Shown here in pieces: positions 51,465 to 60,281 of a stretch of DNA of 64,000 nt. A program made the position numbers and the translations under genes. Under the pieces are notes generated by a model that ran no database searches, had not been told where the DNA came from, and worked only from the letters and a program-made list of their open reading frames with translations. The stretch covers positions 1 through 64,000 of the forward strand of contig QHSU01000054.1 of NCBI GenBank assembly GCA_003220535.1. Reading direction: 5' to 3'. Positions within the stretch are counted from its first letter, which is position 1, and the number at the start of each line of letters is the position of its first letter. Origin of the DNA: Candidatus Rokuibacteriota bacterium. Its GTDB lineage: Bacteria > Methylomirabilota > Methylomirabilia > Rokubacteriales > CSP1-6.

Positions 51465-52495
51465 GCATGCTCGCGGCGGTGCTCCAGGCGCCGCGGCGTC
51501 TCGAGCTCTTGAGGCGACCGGAGCCGGTGGCGCGTCGGGGCGAGGCGCGCGTCCGGGTCGCGGCGACCGCCGTCTGCCACACCGATCTCGAGATCTACAC
51601 CGGCCGCCATCCTGGAGTGCGGCTCCCGGTGGTGATGGGCCACGAGGCCACCGGCGTGGTCGAGGCGGTCGGCGAGGGTGTGGAGCGCGTCCGGCCCGGC
51701 CAGCCGGTCCTGCTCAATCCGATCATCGAGTGTGGCTCGTGCGGGACCTGTCTCCGTGGCCATGGAAACCTGTGCGCGAACGCCGGCCTCTTCGGTCGAG
51801 AGATGGACGGCTCCCTCGCCGAGCACATCGTGCTGCCCGAGGTCTACCTCTATCCGCTCCCTGCGCATCTGCCGCTCGCGGCCGCGACGCTGATCGAGAC
51901 CCTCGCCACCGTGCGTCACGCGCAGCAGCGAGCGCGGATCGCGTCGGGCGAGTCCGTGGTCGTGCTGGGCCAGGGCGTGGCCGGGCTGCTCCACACGCAG
52001 CTCGCGAAGCTCTCGGGTGCGCGCCCGGTCATCGCCGTCTCCCGCAGCGCCTGGAAGCTCGAGCTTGCTCGACGCCGGAACGCCGACCGGATCGTGAACT
52101 CCACCCGCGAGGATGCCGTCGCCGCCGTCAGGGACGCCACCGCCGGGCGCGGCGCGGACGTGGTCGTCGACGCCGCGGGCGATCCGGCGCTCATCGCCCC
52201 CGCGATCGAGATGCTGGCGCCGGGCGGCCGGCTCCTCCTCTACGGCATCAGCCACCGACCGGTAGACGGCTTCACGACGTTCCCGCTCTATTACAAAGAG
52301 CTGACCGTCTACGGCTCGCGCGCCCTCACCCCCGCCGACTTCGCGCCCGCGATCGATCTGGTCGCTTCGGGTGCGGTCGCGGTCGACGGGTTCATCACCG
52401 CGTCGTATCCGCTCGAAGGGGTGGCGGGGGCGTTCGAGGAATACGAACGCGCCGCCGACTCCGTCCTGAGGCTCGTCATTGTCCCGGGTGCGTGA
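51461..52495 (+). CDS. Zinc-dependent medium-chain alcohol dehydrogenase
   Basis: 344 residues; the GTG start overlaps the M24 stop by four bases (GTGA). Catalytic zinc ligands are in AVCHTDLEIY and GHEATGVVEAVGEG; structural-zinc cysteines in CGSCGTCLRGHGNLC near 90-105; the coenzyme loop is VLGQGVAGLLHTQLAK near 170. Residue and motif order are complete, unlike the broken homologue at 38059. It oxidises an alcohol or reduces an aldehyde with NAD(P), probably a product handled by the preceding M24 enzyme. Confidence 0.88.
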   Translation: MSMLAAVLQAPRRLELLRRPEPVARRGEARVRVAATAVCHTDLEIYTGRHPGVRLPVVMGHEATGVVEAVGEGVERVRPGQPVLLNPIIECGSCGTCLRGHGNLCANAGLFGREMDGSLAEHIVLPEVYLYPLPAHLPLAAATLIETLATVRHAQQRARIASGESVVVLGQGVAGLLHTQLAKLSGARPVIAVSRSAWKLELARRRNADRIVNSTREDAVAAVRDATAGRGADVVVDAAGDPALIAPAIEMLAPGGRLLLYGISHRPVDGFTTFPLYYKELTVYGSRALTPADFAPAIDLVASGAVAVDGFITASYPLEGVAGAFEEYERAADSVLRLVIVPGA

Positions 52496-53783
52496 GCGGC
52501 GGCGGCTCGCGATCCCGCTCGACGACCCCGAGGCAGTCGACGCCGAGCGGGTGGGAGGGAAGGCCGGGACGCTCGCCCGGCTCCGCCAGGCCGGCCTGCC
52601 GGTGCCCGACGGCATTTGCTTGACCGCCGACGCCTACCGCCTGCAGCTCGACGCGGCGGGTGTGTCGGGCCCCGCCGAGAGCGTCGGCCGGGCCAGCGAG
52701 GAGCACGAGGCGCGCAAGCTCGCGCTCGAGGTCAGGCTGGGGTTTCTTCGCGCGCCGCTCGCGGCGGCGGTCGCCGATATGCTCGACGCCGCTCATGCGC
52801 GGATGACCGAGACTCTGGGACGAGTCCTCGCCGTGCGCTCCTCCGGCCTTCGGGAAGACGCGCCGAACGCCTCCTTCGCCGGGCAGTTCGATACGTTCCT
52901 CGGCAACGCGAGCCACGCGGACCTGGTCACCGCGGTACGGGCCTGCTGGGCGTGCCTCTGGTCCGCGCGTGCGCTCAGGTACATGCAATCCCACGATGTG
53001 GATCCAGCGCGCACGGCCATGGCAGTCCTCGTCCAGCGGATGGTCGAAGCCCGCGCCGCGGGCGGCGCCCTCAGCCGCACGGCCGCCGGCGGCGTGGTGG
53101 TGACCGGGACGTGGGGCCTCGGCTCGGCGCTGGCCCAGGGCGAGGTCGTGCCCGACTCCTGGGTGCTGGCGCCCGACGGATCGCTGGAAAGCACCGCGCC
53201 CGGGCGGAAGGATCAGCGCGTCGTCACGACCCCCGCGGGCGGTGCTCGCCCCGAGGCGGTCGCCCCGGAGCTGGTCCACGCTCCGTGCCTCTCCCCGGAC
53301 GAGGTGGTGACGCTCGGAAGGCTCGTATCACAAATCGAGTCGCTCCTCGGCGCGCCCGTCGAGGTCGAGTGGGCGAAGGACGAGAGCGGGTTCCAGATTC
53401 TTCAGGCGCGGCCGCTCCACGTCGAGCCGCCGCGGACGCGAGACGACGTATGGCTCCGGCATCCGGGCCTCAGGGGCCAGCCGGCGGGGGTCGGCTGGGC
53501 AACGGGCCGGGCGTGTGTCGTGATCCACGAGCACGATCTGGAGCACGTGCAGGTTGGCGATGTCCTCGTCACCCAGGTCGCCGGGCCGGCGCTGACCGCG
53601 GTCCTGCCGCGCGTCGTCGGCGTCGTCGCGGAGCTCGGGGGCAGCACGTCCCACCTCGCCGCCCTCGCGCGGGAGCGCGGGATTCCGGCGGTGCTCGGCG
53701 TCGGCGATGCGACCCGGCGGATTCCCGCGGGGGCGGTGGTCGCGGTCGACGGCGTGACGGGCGTGGTGCGCTGGGTCCACTGA
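52479..53783 (+). CDS. PEP-synthase-like protein lacking the PEP-binding barrel
   Basis: 434 residues from TTG 52479 (GTG 52488 three codons later is equally likely), overlapping the dehydrogenase. The N-terminal 300 residues are the ATP-grasp domain of PEP synthase/PPDK (VGGKAGTLARLRQAGLPVPDG, RSSGLREDAPNASFAGQFDTFL). Residues 350-430 are the swivelling phosphohistidine domain with the active histidine in GGSTSHLAALARERG. The large C-terminal PEP/pyruvate barrel is absent, so it cannot be a whole PEP synthase; it may phosphorylate another acceptor, as rifampin phosphotransferase-like relatives do, with a different partner domain. Confidence 0.8.
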   Translation: MSRVRERRRLAIPLDDPEAVDAERVGGKAGTLARLRQAGLPVPDGICLTADAYRLQLDAAGVSGPAESVGRASEEHEARKLALEVRLGFLRAPLAAAVADMLDAAHARMTETLGRVLAVRSSGLREDAPNASFAGQFDTFLGNASHADLVTAVRACWACLWSARALRYMQSHDVDPARTAMAVLVQRMVEARAAGGALSRTAAGGVVVTGTWGLGSALAQGEVVPDSWVLAPDGSLESTAPGRKDQRVVTTPAGGARPEAVAPELVHAPCLSPDEVVTLGRLVSQIESLLGAPVEVEWAKDESGFQILQARPLHVEPPRTRDDVWLRHPGLRGQPAGVGWATGRACVVIHEHDLEHVQVGDVLVTQVAGPALTAVLPRVVGVVAELGGSTSHLAALARERGIPAVLGVGDATRRIPAGAVVAVDGVTGVVRWVH

Positions 53784-54668
53784 CTACGCGGGCCCGAGCC
53801 CGGCCATCCGCTCCAGCGTCGTGATGAGCGCAGCCAGGTCCTGGGCGCCCCGCCCGGCGGCGGCGGTGGCCGTGCAGAGCTGCTGGGTGAGGCTCGTGAG
53901 CGGCAGCGGCACGCCCAGGCGCTGCGCTTCCTCCAGCATGAGCCGGAAGTCCTTGAGGAAGAGGTCGAGCTTCATCTGCGGTTCGAAGCGATGCTCGACC
54001 ATCAGCGGCCCACGGACCTCGACCATCTTCGAGGCGGCGGCGCTGTCCCGCAAGATGTCTAGCAGCGCCTGGGGGGCGAGTCCGCCCTTCACGCCGAAGA
54101 CGAGGGCTTCGGCCAGCGCGGCGGTGTTGAGGCCGACCAGAAGATTCGTCGCGAGCTTGGCGAGCGAGGCGCTGCCGACCGGCCCCACGTGGATCGTCTT
54201 TTTCGCGATGGCCGAGAAGACAGGACGGCAGGCGTCGACGAGGGCCGGGTCGCCCGCGGCGAAGATCACGCAGTCGCCGCGCTCTACCATGAAGCTGGTC
54301 CCGCTCATCGGCGTGTCGAGGAAGCCGAGCCCCGCGGCGGTGGCCGCCTCGGCGAGGCGGCGCGTCAGGGTGGGCGAGATCGTGCTCATCTGGATCACGG
54401 TGGCGGGGCGCCGCATGATCTCCAGCAGCCCGCCGGCGCCGAGGATCACCGCTTCCACCGACTCGGGCGACGGCAGGATCGTGAAGACGACGTCGGCGCC
54501 TGCCGCGGCCTCGTTGAGGCTCGGCGCGCCCTTGAGCCCGCGCGATCCGAGTCGCGCGAGCTGATCGGGCCGACTGTCGTAGCCGGTCACCGCGAAGCCG
54601 CCTTCGAGAAGGCGCAAGGCCACCGCGGACCCCAGGAGCCCGACGCCGACAATCGCGATCTGGTTCAC
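53784..54668 (-). CDS. 3-Hydroxyisobutyrate dehydrogenase-family oxidoreductase
   Basis: 294 residues, GTG start. NAD(P) site IAIVGVGLLGSAVALRLLEGG at residue 4; substrate motif DTPMSGTSFMVERG near 122; catalytic lysine in LAKLATNLLVGLNTAALAE near 171. This is the beta-hydroxyacid dehydrogenase family (hydroxyisobutyrate, tartronate semialdehyde, glyoxylate reductases). It closes the LIV-transporter operon, suggesting the imported compound is a branched acid or amino-acid derivative. Confidence 0.87.
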   Translation of the reverse strand: MNQIAIVGVGLLGSAVALRLLEGGFAVTGYDSRPDQLARLGSRGLKGAPSLNEAAAGADVVFTILPSPESVEAVILGAGGLLEIMRRPATVIQMSTISPTLTRRLAEAATAAGLGFLDTPMSGTSFMVERGDCVIFAAGDPALVDACRPVFSAIAKKTIHVGPVGSASLAKLATNLLVGLNTAALAEALVFGVKGGLAPQALLDILRDSAAASKMVEVRGPLMVEHRFEPQMKLDLFLKDFRLMLEEAQRLGVPLPLTSLTQQLCTATAAAGRGAQDLAALITTLERMAGLGPA

Positions 54669-54678
54669 TGGTAGGCCC

Positions 54679-55371
54679 TCACAGTCCGAGATACCGCGAC
54701 TTGATCTCCTCGTTCCTCCAGAGCGCGTCCGGCGAGCTCGAGTGAACGACCCGGCCCCGCGACAGGACGTGCACGTGGTCCGCCACGCGGAGGGCGAGCG
54801 GGAGATTCTGCTCGACGAGCAAGATCGAGAGCCCCTCGCCCTTGAGATTCTCGATGACCCGGCCGACCTCGCGGACCAGGAGTGGCGCCAGGCCCTCGGT
54901 GGGCTCGTCCATCAGCAAGAGCTCCGGGTTGGTCATCAGCGCGCGGGCGATGGCCAGCATCTGCTGCTCGCCACCCGACAGCTTGCCCGCGCGGTGGGCG
55001 CCGCGCTCGCGCAGGCGCGGAAAGAGATCCAGCACGCGCTCGATCGTCCAGGGCCCACCGTCGCCCTTGACGGCCACCATCAGATTCTCCATGACCGTCA
55101 GCGACGGGAAGACCCGGCGCCCCTGCGGCACCAGACCGAGCCCGAGCGTCACGGCCCGGTTCGAGGGCCAGGCGGTGATGTCCCGGTCCTTGAAGAGGAC
55201 CTGCCCGCGCCGTGGCCTCGTGAAGCCGATGATGGATCGGATGAGGGTGGTCTTGCCCATGCCGTTCCGGCCGAGGATGCCCACGACCTGGCCGCGCTCC
55301 ATGCGCAGGGAGATGCCCTGCAGCACGTGGCTGTCGCCGTAGTAGGTGTGGATGTCGCGCACCTCGAGCAT
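54679..55371 (-). CDS. livF: Branched-chain amino acid-type ABC transporter ATPase LivF
   Basis: 230 residues, ATG overlapping the LivG stop (ATGA). Walker A is GRNGMGKTTLIRS, the signature LSGGEQQMLAIARAL near 135 and Walker B LLLMDEPTEGLAP near 153. The short length and LVEQNLPLALRVADHVHVLSRG near 190 are LivF-typical. It hydrolyses ATP at the inner membrane to power LIV-type uptake together with LivG. Confidence 0.92.
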   Translation of the reverse strand: MLEVRDIHTYYGDSHVLQGISLRMERGQVVGILGRNGMGKTTLIRSIIGFTRPRRGQVLFKDRDITAWPSNRAVTLGLGLVPQGRRVFPSLTVMENLMVAVKGDGGPWTIERVLDLFPRLRERGAHRAGKLSGGEQQMLAIARALMTNPELLLMDEPTEGLAPLLVREVGRVIENLKGEGLSILLVEQNLPLALRVADHVHVLSRGRVVHSSSPDALWRNEEIKSRYLGL

Positions 55372-56126
55372 CAGGAGGTTCCCAGGTAGATCTCCTGCAC
55401 CAGGGCGTTCGCCTTCACCTCGTGGGCGAGGCCGTCGGCGACGACCTTCCCGTAGTGCAGGACGGTGATGCGGTCGGTGAGCGCGAATGCGACGTCCATG
55501 TCGTGCTCGATCACCAGCAGGGTGATGGCGGGGTCGAGCTTCTTCAAGAGCGCCGTCATCGCATGAGACTCCGCCGGCGAGAGCCCCGCGGTGGGCTCGT
55601 CGAGCAGCAGGAGCCGAGGCGCGCCGGCCAGCGCCAGCGCGATCTCGAGCTGGCGCTGCTCGCCGTGCGAGAGGTTTCGCACCGCCTCGCCCGCCTTGTC
55701 GTTGAGCCCGACCGCCTCGAGCACGCCGTGCGCGCGCGCGAAGAAGGCCGGATAGCGGTGCAGGGCGCGATGGAGATGGAATTTGGCGCCGGTCAGGGCC
55801 TGGACCGCCAGGAGACAGTTCTCGAGCGCGGTGAGGCGGGGGAAGAGATTGGTGATCTGGTACGTGCGCGCCAGCCCGAGCGCCGCGCGGCGATGCGGCG
55901 AGAATCGGGTGACGTCGCGGCCGAACAGGGCGATCCGGCCGGCGGTCGGCTCGGTCTCTCCGCTGATCAGGCTGAAGAGCGTCGTCTTGCCGGCGCCGTT
56001 TGGGCCGATGATGGCGCGGCGCTCGCCCCCCGCGACCTCGAGATTCACGCGGTCCACCGCGCTGAGCCCGCCGAAGGCCTTCGAGAGCCCGGCCAAGCTC
56101 AGCGCGATGGCGGCTCGATCCGTCAC
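55371..56126 (-). CDS. livG: Branched-chain amino acid-type ABC transporter ATPase LivG
   Basis: 251 residues, GTG start. Walker A GPNGAGKTTLFSLISG near 38, signature NLSHGEQRQLEIALALAG near 155, Walker B LLLLDEPTAGLSPAE near 178. LARTYQITNLFPRLTALENCLLA is typical of LivG. The gene is 25 bases after the substrate-binding-protein gene and overlaps livF. The signature reads LSHGE rather than LSGGE, a known variation in this subfamily. Confidence 0.92.
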   Translation of the reverse strand: MTDRAAIALSLAGLSKAFGGLSAVDRVNLEVAGGERRAIIGPNGAGKTTLFSLISGETEPTAGRIALFGRDVTRFSPHRRAALGLARTYQITNLFPRLTALENCLLAVQALTGAKFHLHRALHRYPAFFARAHGVLEAVGLNDKAGEAVRNLSHGEQRQLEIALALAGAPRLLLLDEPTAGLSPAESHAMTALLKKLDPAITLLVIEHDMDVAFALTDRITVLHYGKVVADGLAHEVKANALVQEIYLGTS

Positions 56127-56151
56127 GGCTCGGGCGCCGCCCCCACGGGCA

Positions 56152-57393
56152 TCAGCAGTGCTTGCAGGGCGGGAAGTTGCGATCGTACACGGGCTGTTTC
56201 AGGAATTCTTCGGCCTTGTACTTCCAGAATTGGGAGACGGCCGGGTAGGTGTGGACGACGGTGTTCCACAGCTCGCCGTCCTTCTTCTCGACCTTGCGGA
56301 CGTAGATGTTCTGGATCGGGTTGCCGTGCGAGTCGAGCTTGACGGGTCCGCGGGGCGCGTCGGGGATCTCCACGCGGCGCAGCGCCTCCAGGAACTTCTC
56401 GCGGTTCTCCACGTCGCCGCCGATGGCCTTCGCCGCTTCGTTGATCCAGCGGGTGCTCGTGTAGCAGGTCTCCGAGAAATACGAGGGGACCTTCCCGTAC
56501 TTCTTTCGGTAGTCCGTGACGAACCTCTTGTTCACCGGCGTGTCGAGCGCGGCGCTGTAGATGAGGGGACTCATCCCGCCGATAGCCTCGTCGCCGAGGG
56601 ACGGCAGCACGAACTCGTCGAACGTCGTGCCGCCGCCGATGAGGGGCAGCTTCGCCTTCAACCCGGCGTCCTGATACTGCTTGGGAAACCGCGACGCCGA
56701 GATCGACACCATCAACGCGAACACCGCGTCGGCGTCGCGCTTGATCTGAGAGAGGTACGGCGCGAAATCCGTGGTGTTGAGCGGCGCCCACAGCTTTTGG
56801 ACGATCTGGCCGCCGTTCTCCTCGAACGTTTTCTGAAATCCGCCGACGACCTCCCAGCCGAAGGCGTAGTCGATCGCGACGACCGCCACCCTCTTGTAGC
56901 CAAGGGTCTTCGCCGCGTATTCGCCGAACGGGTGCGAGGGCTGGCTCGACGCCCAGCCCGTGCGCACCACCCACTTGGCGGGCTTGCGCTGGGTGAGGTC
57001 GTCGGCGGCGATCACCGGATAGAGCATCGGGATGCGGTACTCCTCCACCCTGGGCGCCATCGCGTAGCCGATGTGCGCGAAGATCTCACCGACGAGCACG
57101 TGGACCCGGTCGCTCTCGACGAGCTTCTGCAACTTGGTCAGCGCGACGTTGGGCTGGCCCTGGCTGTCCTCGACGATCACCTCGACCTTGCGGCCGGCGA
57201 TCGTCTGGTTGTTCTCGTCGAGCCACATGGCGATGCCGTTCGTCATGTCCTTGCCGATCTGGGCGGCGCCGCCCGTCATGGCGGTGATCACGCCGATCTT
57301 GATCGGCCCCTTCTGCGCCCAGGCCGATCCCGCGTCGCCGATCGCGACCAGGACCAGTGTCAGCAGGATTGAAACGACGATCTTCTTCCCCAT
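56152..57393 (-). CDS. livK: LIV-type periplasmic substrate-binding protein
   Basis: 413 residues from ATG 57393, which has AAAGGAG before it. Signal peptide KKIVVSILLTLVLVAIG ends near GSAWAQ; the mature protein is a Peripla_BP_6 fold (IKIGVITAMTGGAAQIGKD, EVIVEDSQGQPNVALTKLQKL, RVAVVAIDYAFGWEVVGGF, PSYFSETCYTSTRWINEAAKA). It captures a branched-chain amino acid, amide or aromatic acid. The frame is open, without a stop, through to the permease gene upstream, so it could also be made as the C-terminal half of a LivM-LivK fusion. Confidence 0.9.
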   Translation of the reverse strand: MGKKIVVSILLTLVLVAIGDAGSAWAQKGPIKIGVITAMTGGAAQIGKDMTNGIAMWLDENNQTIAGRKVEVIVEDSQGQPNVALTKLQKLVESDRVHVLVGEIFAHIGYAMAPRVEEYRIPMLYPVIAADDLTQRKPAKWVVRTGWASSQPSHPFGEYAAKTLGYKRVAVVAIDYAFGWEVVGGFQKTFEENGGQIVQKLWAPLNTTDFAPYLSQIKRDADAVFALMVSISASRFPKQYQDAGLKAKLPLIGGGTTFDEFVLPSLGDEAIGGMSPLIYSAALDTPVNKRFVTDYRKKYGKVPSYFSETCYTSTRWINEAAKAIGGDVENREKFLEALRRVEIPDAPRGPVKLDSHGNPIQNIYVRKVEKKDGELWNTVVHTYPAVSQFWKYKAEEFLKQPVYDRNFPPCKHC

Positions 57394-58344
57394 GGCTCGC
57401 TCTCCTTTCGTCCACTGTCGCCAAGCGCCCACGATTCCCTCGGGCGCGTACACGATCGTGCCGATGTACACGCCGCCCAGGATCAAGAGCCAGCGGTGCG
57501 TGTAGACCGACACGAGATTCTTCAGGCCGACGATGACGGCCGCGCCCAGGGCGGGTCCCAACAGTGTCCCGCGGCCGCCGAGGGCGACCATCAAGAGGAT
57601 CTCGACCGACGTCGCGAGCTCGAGATCCGCCGGGCTGACGAAGCCGTTGTAGTACGCCCACAGCACGCCCGCGAACCCGCCGACGCCGCCCGCGATCACG
57701 AACCCGATGTACTTGTGCAGCCACACGTGATACCCGAGCGTCCGCATGCGGGACTCGCTCTCGCGGATGCCGACGAGCGTGTGCCCGAACGGCGACCGGA
57801 CGATCGTTCGCAGCAGCAGGAGCGCGAGGAGAAATCCGCCGAAGGCCAGGTAGTAGAAGGGGATTCCCCGCGAAAAGGACCACGGCAGCCCGAGCTCGGG
57901 CCGTGGCACGCCGGAGATGCCGTTGTCGCCCTGGGTCATCGACACCCATCGGTGCGCCAACCCCCAGACCACCATGCCGAGGGCCAGCGTGATCATGAGG
58001 AAGTACACGCCGGTCGCCCGCAGGGCGAGCAGGCCGAAGATCGACGCGACCGCCGCCGCCAGCAGGACGCCGACGGCCAGCGTGAGCCAGAACGGGGCGC
58101 CGTGGCGCGTCGTGAGGATGCCCACGCTGTACGCGCCGAGCCCGAGGTAGGCGGCATGCCCCAAGGAGGCCAGGCCGATGTAGCCGAGGATGATGTCGAG
58201 GCTCATGGCCAGCACCGCGTAGATCACCGCCTGGGTGAGGAGTGCCAGCAGGAACGACGAGATGAACGGAGGCGCCAGGAGGAGCGCCAGAAAGACGACG
58301 GCGAGGCCGATCCGCGTCGCGCCCGGCGGGAGCACGCCCCGCAT
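57394..58344 (-). CDS. livM: LIV-type permease LivM, continuous with LivK
   Basis: 317 codons from ATG 58344 (overlapping the LivH TGA) to the LivK start, with no stop codon: the C-terminal text IVGAWRQWTKGERA runs straight into MGKK of LivK. About ten membrane helices; LGYIGLASLGHAAYLGLGAYSVG near 55 and LVGIRESESRMRTLGYHVWLHKY near 190 (EAA-type loop) are LivM features. Relatives end a few residues after EGIVGAWR. Either a read-through fusion is made or the internal ribosome site starts LivK within the frame. Confidence 0.85.
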
Positions 58345-59198
58345 CAGGCGCGGCCGAAGAGGCCCGTGGGCCGCACGGCCAGGATCGCCGCCATCGGGGC
58401 GAACAGCGTGAAGTAGGACAGCTCGGGGAAGAGCGCTTTCCCGAAGTTGTCGAGTAACCCGACCATGAGGCTGCCGATCAGCGCCCCCTTGAGACTGCCC
58501 ATGCCGCCGACGATGACGACCACGAAGGCGTACGGCAGAATCTCGAAGTCCGCGCCCGGGTAGACGCCGACGAAGCCTCCGGCCACGACGCCCGCCAGGG
58601 CCGCCAGGGTCGCGCCGAGCGCGAACACCGCCATCGAGATCAGATAGACGTTGATCCCGACGCCGCGGGCCATCTCGGGGTCGTCCACGGTCGCGCGGAT
58701 CATCGCGCCGATTCGCGTCCGCTCGAGCGCCACCCAGAGGATCAGGGCGACGACCACCGCGACCACGACGATGAAGATGCGGTAGACGGGAAAGTAGAGC
58801 TCTCCGACCCGGTACGATCCGGAGAGCACGGCCGGCACGGGGATCGTGTACGGGTCGCCGCCCCAGAGCACCAGCGCCAGGTCCTGAAAGATGAGCGCGA
58901 AGCCCATCGTGGTCAAGACCTGGCCCAGCTCCTGCCCGCTCAGGCGCTTGAGGAAGGCGTTCCACTCGGCGATGCCCACGAGCGAAATGGTCAGGGCGCC
59001 CAGCAGCACCGCGAGCGGGAAGCTGCCGGTCCGCCAGATCACGGTCAGGGCGACATAGCCGCCCAGCAGGTAGTACGAGCCGTGCGTCATGTTGACGATG
59101 CGCATCATGCCGAAGATGAGCGAGAGGCCTCCGGCGAGGAGGAAGAGCAGCGCGCCGTAGGACACACCGTTGAAGAGCTGGCTGATCCAGAAATCCAC
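58344..59198 (-). CDS. livH: LIV-type permease LivH
   Basis: 284 residues from GTG 59198, seven bases after the amidohydrolase stop; the frame upstream (to 59519) is a shadow. About eight helices; SLIFGMMRIVNMTHGSYYLLGGYVAL near 30 and RTRIGAMIRATVDDPEMARGVGINV near 180 are the conserved LivH segments, followed by ALAGVVAGGFVGVYPG. It forms the membrane channel with LivM. The ATGA overlap couples it to livM. Confidence 0.9.
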   Translation of the reverse strand: MDFWISQLFNGVSYGALLFLLAGGLSLIFGMMRIVNMTHGSYYLLGGYVALTVIWRTGSFPLAVLLGALTISLVGIAEWNAFLKRLSGQELGQVLTTMGFALIFQDLALVLWGGDPYTIPVPAVLSGSYRVGELYFPVYRIFIVVVAVVVALILWVALERTRIGAMIRATVDDPEMARGVGINVYLISMAVFALGATLAALAGVVAGGFVGVYPGADFEILPYAFVVVIVGGMGSLKGALIGSLMVGLLDNFGKALFPELSYFTLFAPMAAILAVRPTGLFGRA

Positions 59199-59205
59199 GA
59201 GGCCG

Positions 59206-60207
59206 TCAGGCGACCCGCAGGAGCCGGACGGCGTTGCCGCCGAGGATCCGGGCCTGGTCGGCCGGCCGGAGGCGCGCCTGCTTGGTGATGATGTCACGCG
59301 GGCGCTCGTAGCCCATGTCGAAGCAGAAGTCGCTTCCGAGCATGACGCGGTCGGCACCGACGGTGGCGCCCAGGTACCGCAGGGCCTCGGCCGAGTGGCT
59401 GATCGTGTCGTAGGTGAAGCGGCGGAGATACGCGGCGACCGGCCGGCGCGCGCGATCGCGAGCTTCGGGCCGCACGCGCTGACCGCGCTGGAGGCGCCCG
59501 AAGAGGTACGGGAACGCACCGCCCGCGTGCGGCAGGCACACCTGGAGCTTCGGGCAGCGATCGAGGACGCCGCCGAAGATCAAATGGGCGGCGGCGATCG
59601 CGGTGTCGAAGGGATTGCCGAGAAGATTGTGGAGATAGAACGGCTGGAGTCGCTGGGCCCCGACGACGGACAGCGGATGCAAGAGCACCGGGAGCCGGAG
59701 CGCCTCGCACCGGGTGAAGATCGGCGCGAACCCAGGATCGGACAGCTCGCGGCCGTTGACGTTCGTGCCGAGATAGACCGCGCGGATCCCGCGGAGCTTC
59801 GCGACCCGCTCGAGTTCCTTGGCGGCGAAGCTCGGGTCCTGCATGGGGAGCGTCGCGCAGCCGACGAAGCGGTGGGGATACGCCGCGTGCGCCTCGGCCA
59901 TCGCGTCGTTGACCGCCTCGGCGGCGAGCCGGGCGACCGGGCCAGAGGCCCAGTGGGTCATGGGCATCGTCAGCGAGAGGGCGTGCACGGTCACGCCCGC
60001 GCGGTCCATCGCGCGCACGCGGCGATCGAGATCCCAGTAGGTCGCCTCGAGCGGCGGGCCCGCGACCCCGCCCACCACGATGGCGGGACCGCGAGCGTTC
60101 ACGCGGTCGATTCGCACGCCGAAGGGTGCACCGTGCTCCTCGATCAGCCTCAGAAACGACTCCGGAAAGAAATGGGCATGGATGTCGACGGCCGGGGCGC
60201 GGGTCAC
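59206..60207 (-). CDS. Amidohydrolase, ACMSD-like metal-dependent hydrolase/decarboxylase
   Basis: 333 residues from GTG 60207 (TRAPAVDIHAHFFPESF); an ATG-type start 14 codons upstream is less likely. The metal-binding HxH is in DIHAHFFPE near residue 10; LPVLLHPLSVVGAQR near 175 gives another histidine, and MLGSDFCFDMGYERP near 295 the late aspartate. This set fits aminocarboxymuconate-semialdehyde decarboxylase-like enzymes. As first gene of the LIV-transporter operon it may process the imported compound. Confidence 0.8.
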   Translation of the reverse strand: MTRAPAVDIHAHFFPESFLRLIEEHGAPFGVRIDRVNARGPAIVVGGVAGPPLEATYWDLDRRVRAMDRAGVTVHALSLTMPMTHWASGPVARLAAEAVNDAMAEAHAAYPHRFVGCATLPMQDPSFAAKELERVAKLRGIRAVYLGTNVNGRELSDPGFAPIFTRCEALRLPVLLHPLSVVGAQRLQPFYLHNLLGNPFDTAIAAAHLIFGGVLDRCPKLQVCLPHAGGAFPYLFGRLQRGQRVRPEARDRARRPVAAYLRRFTYDTISHSAEALRYLGATVGADRVMLGSDFCFDMGYERPRDIITKQARLRPADQARILGGNAVRLLRVA

Positions 60208-60281
60208 GACTGGGGATTGTACTATAGCCGCACCCGGCGTTCGCACCACCGGGTGTGCGAAACACGTGACAGGAGGCCCGC

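Noticed and set aside
56152-58965. A 937-codon frame reaching back to 58965
   Set aside because: The first 200 codons are an alternative frame of livH. Only the part from 58344 matches LivM and LivK, so the fusion was limited to 730 codons.
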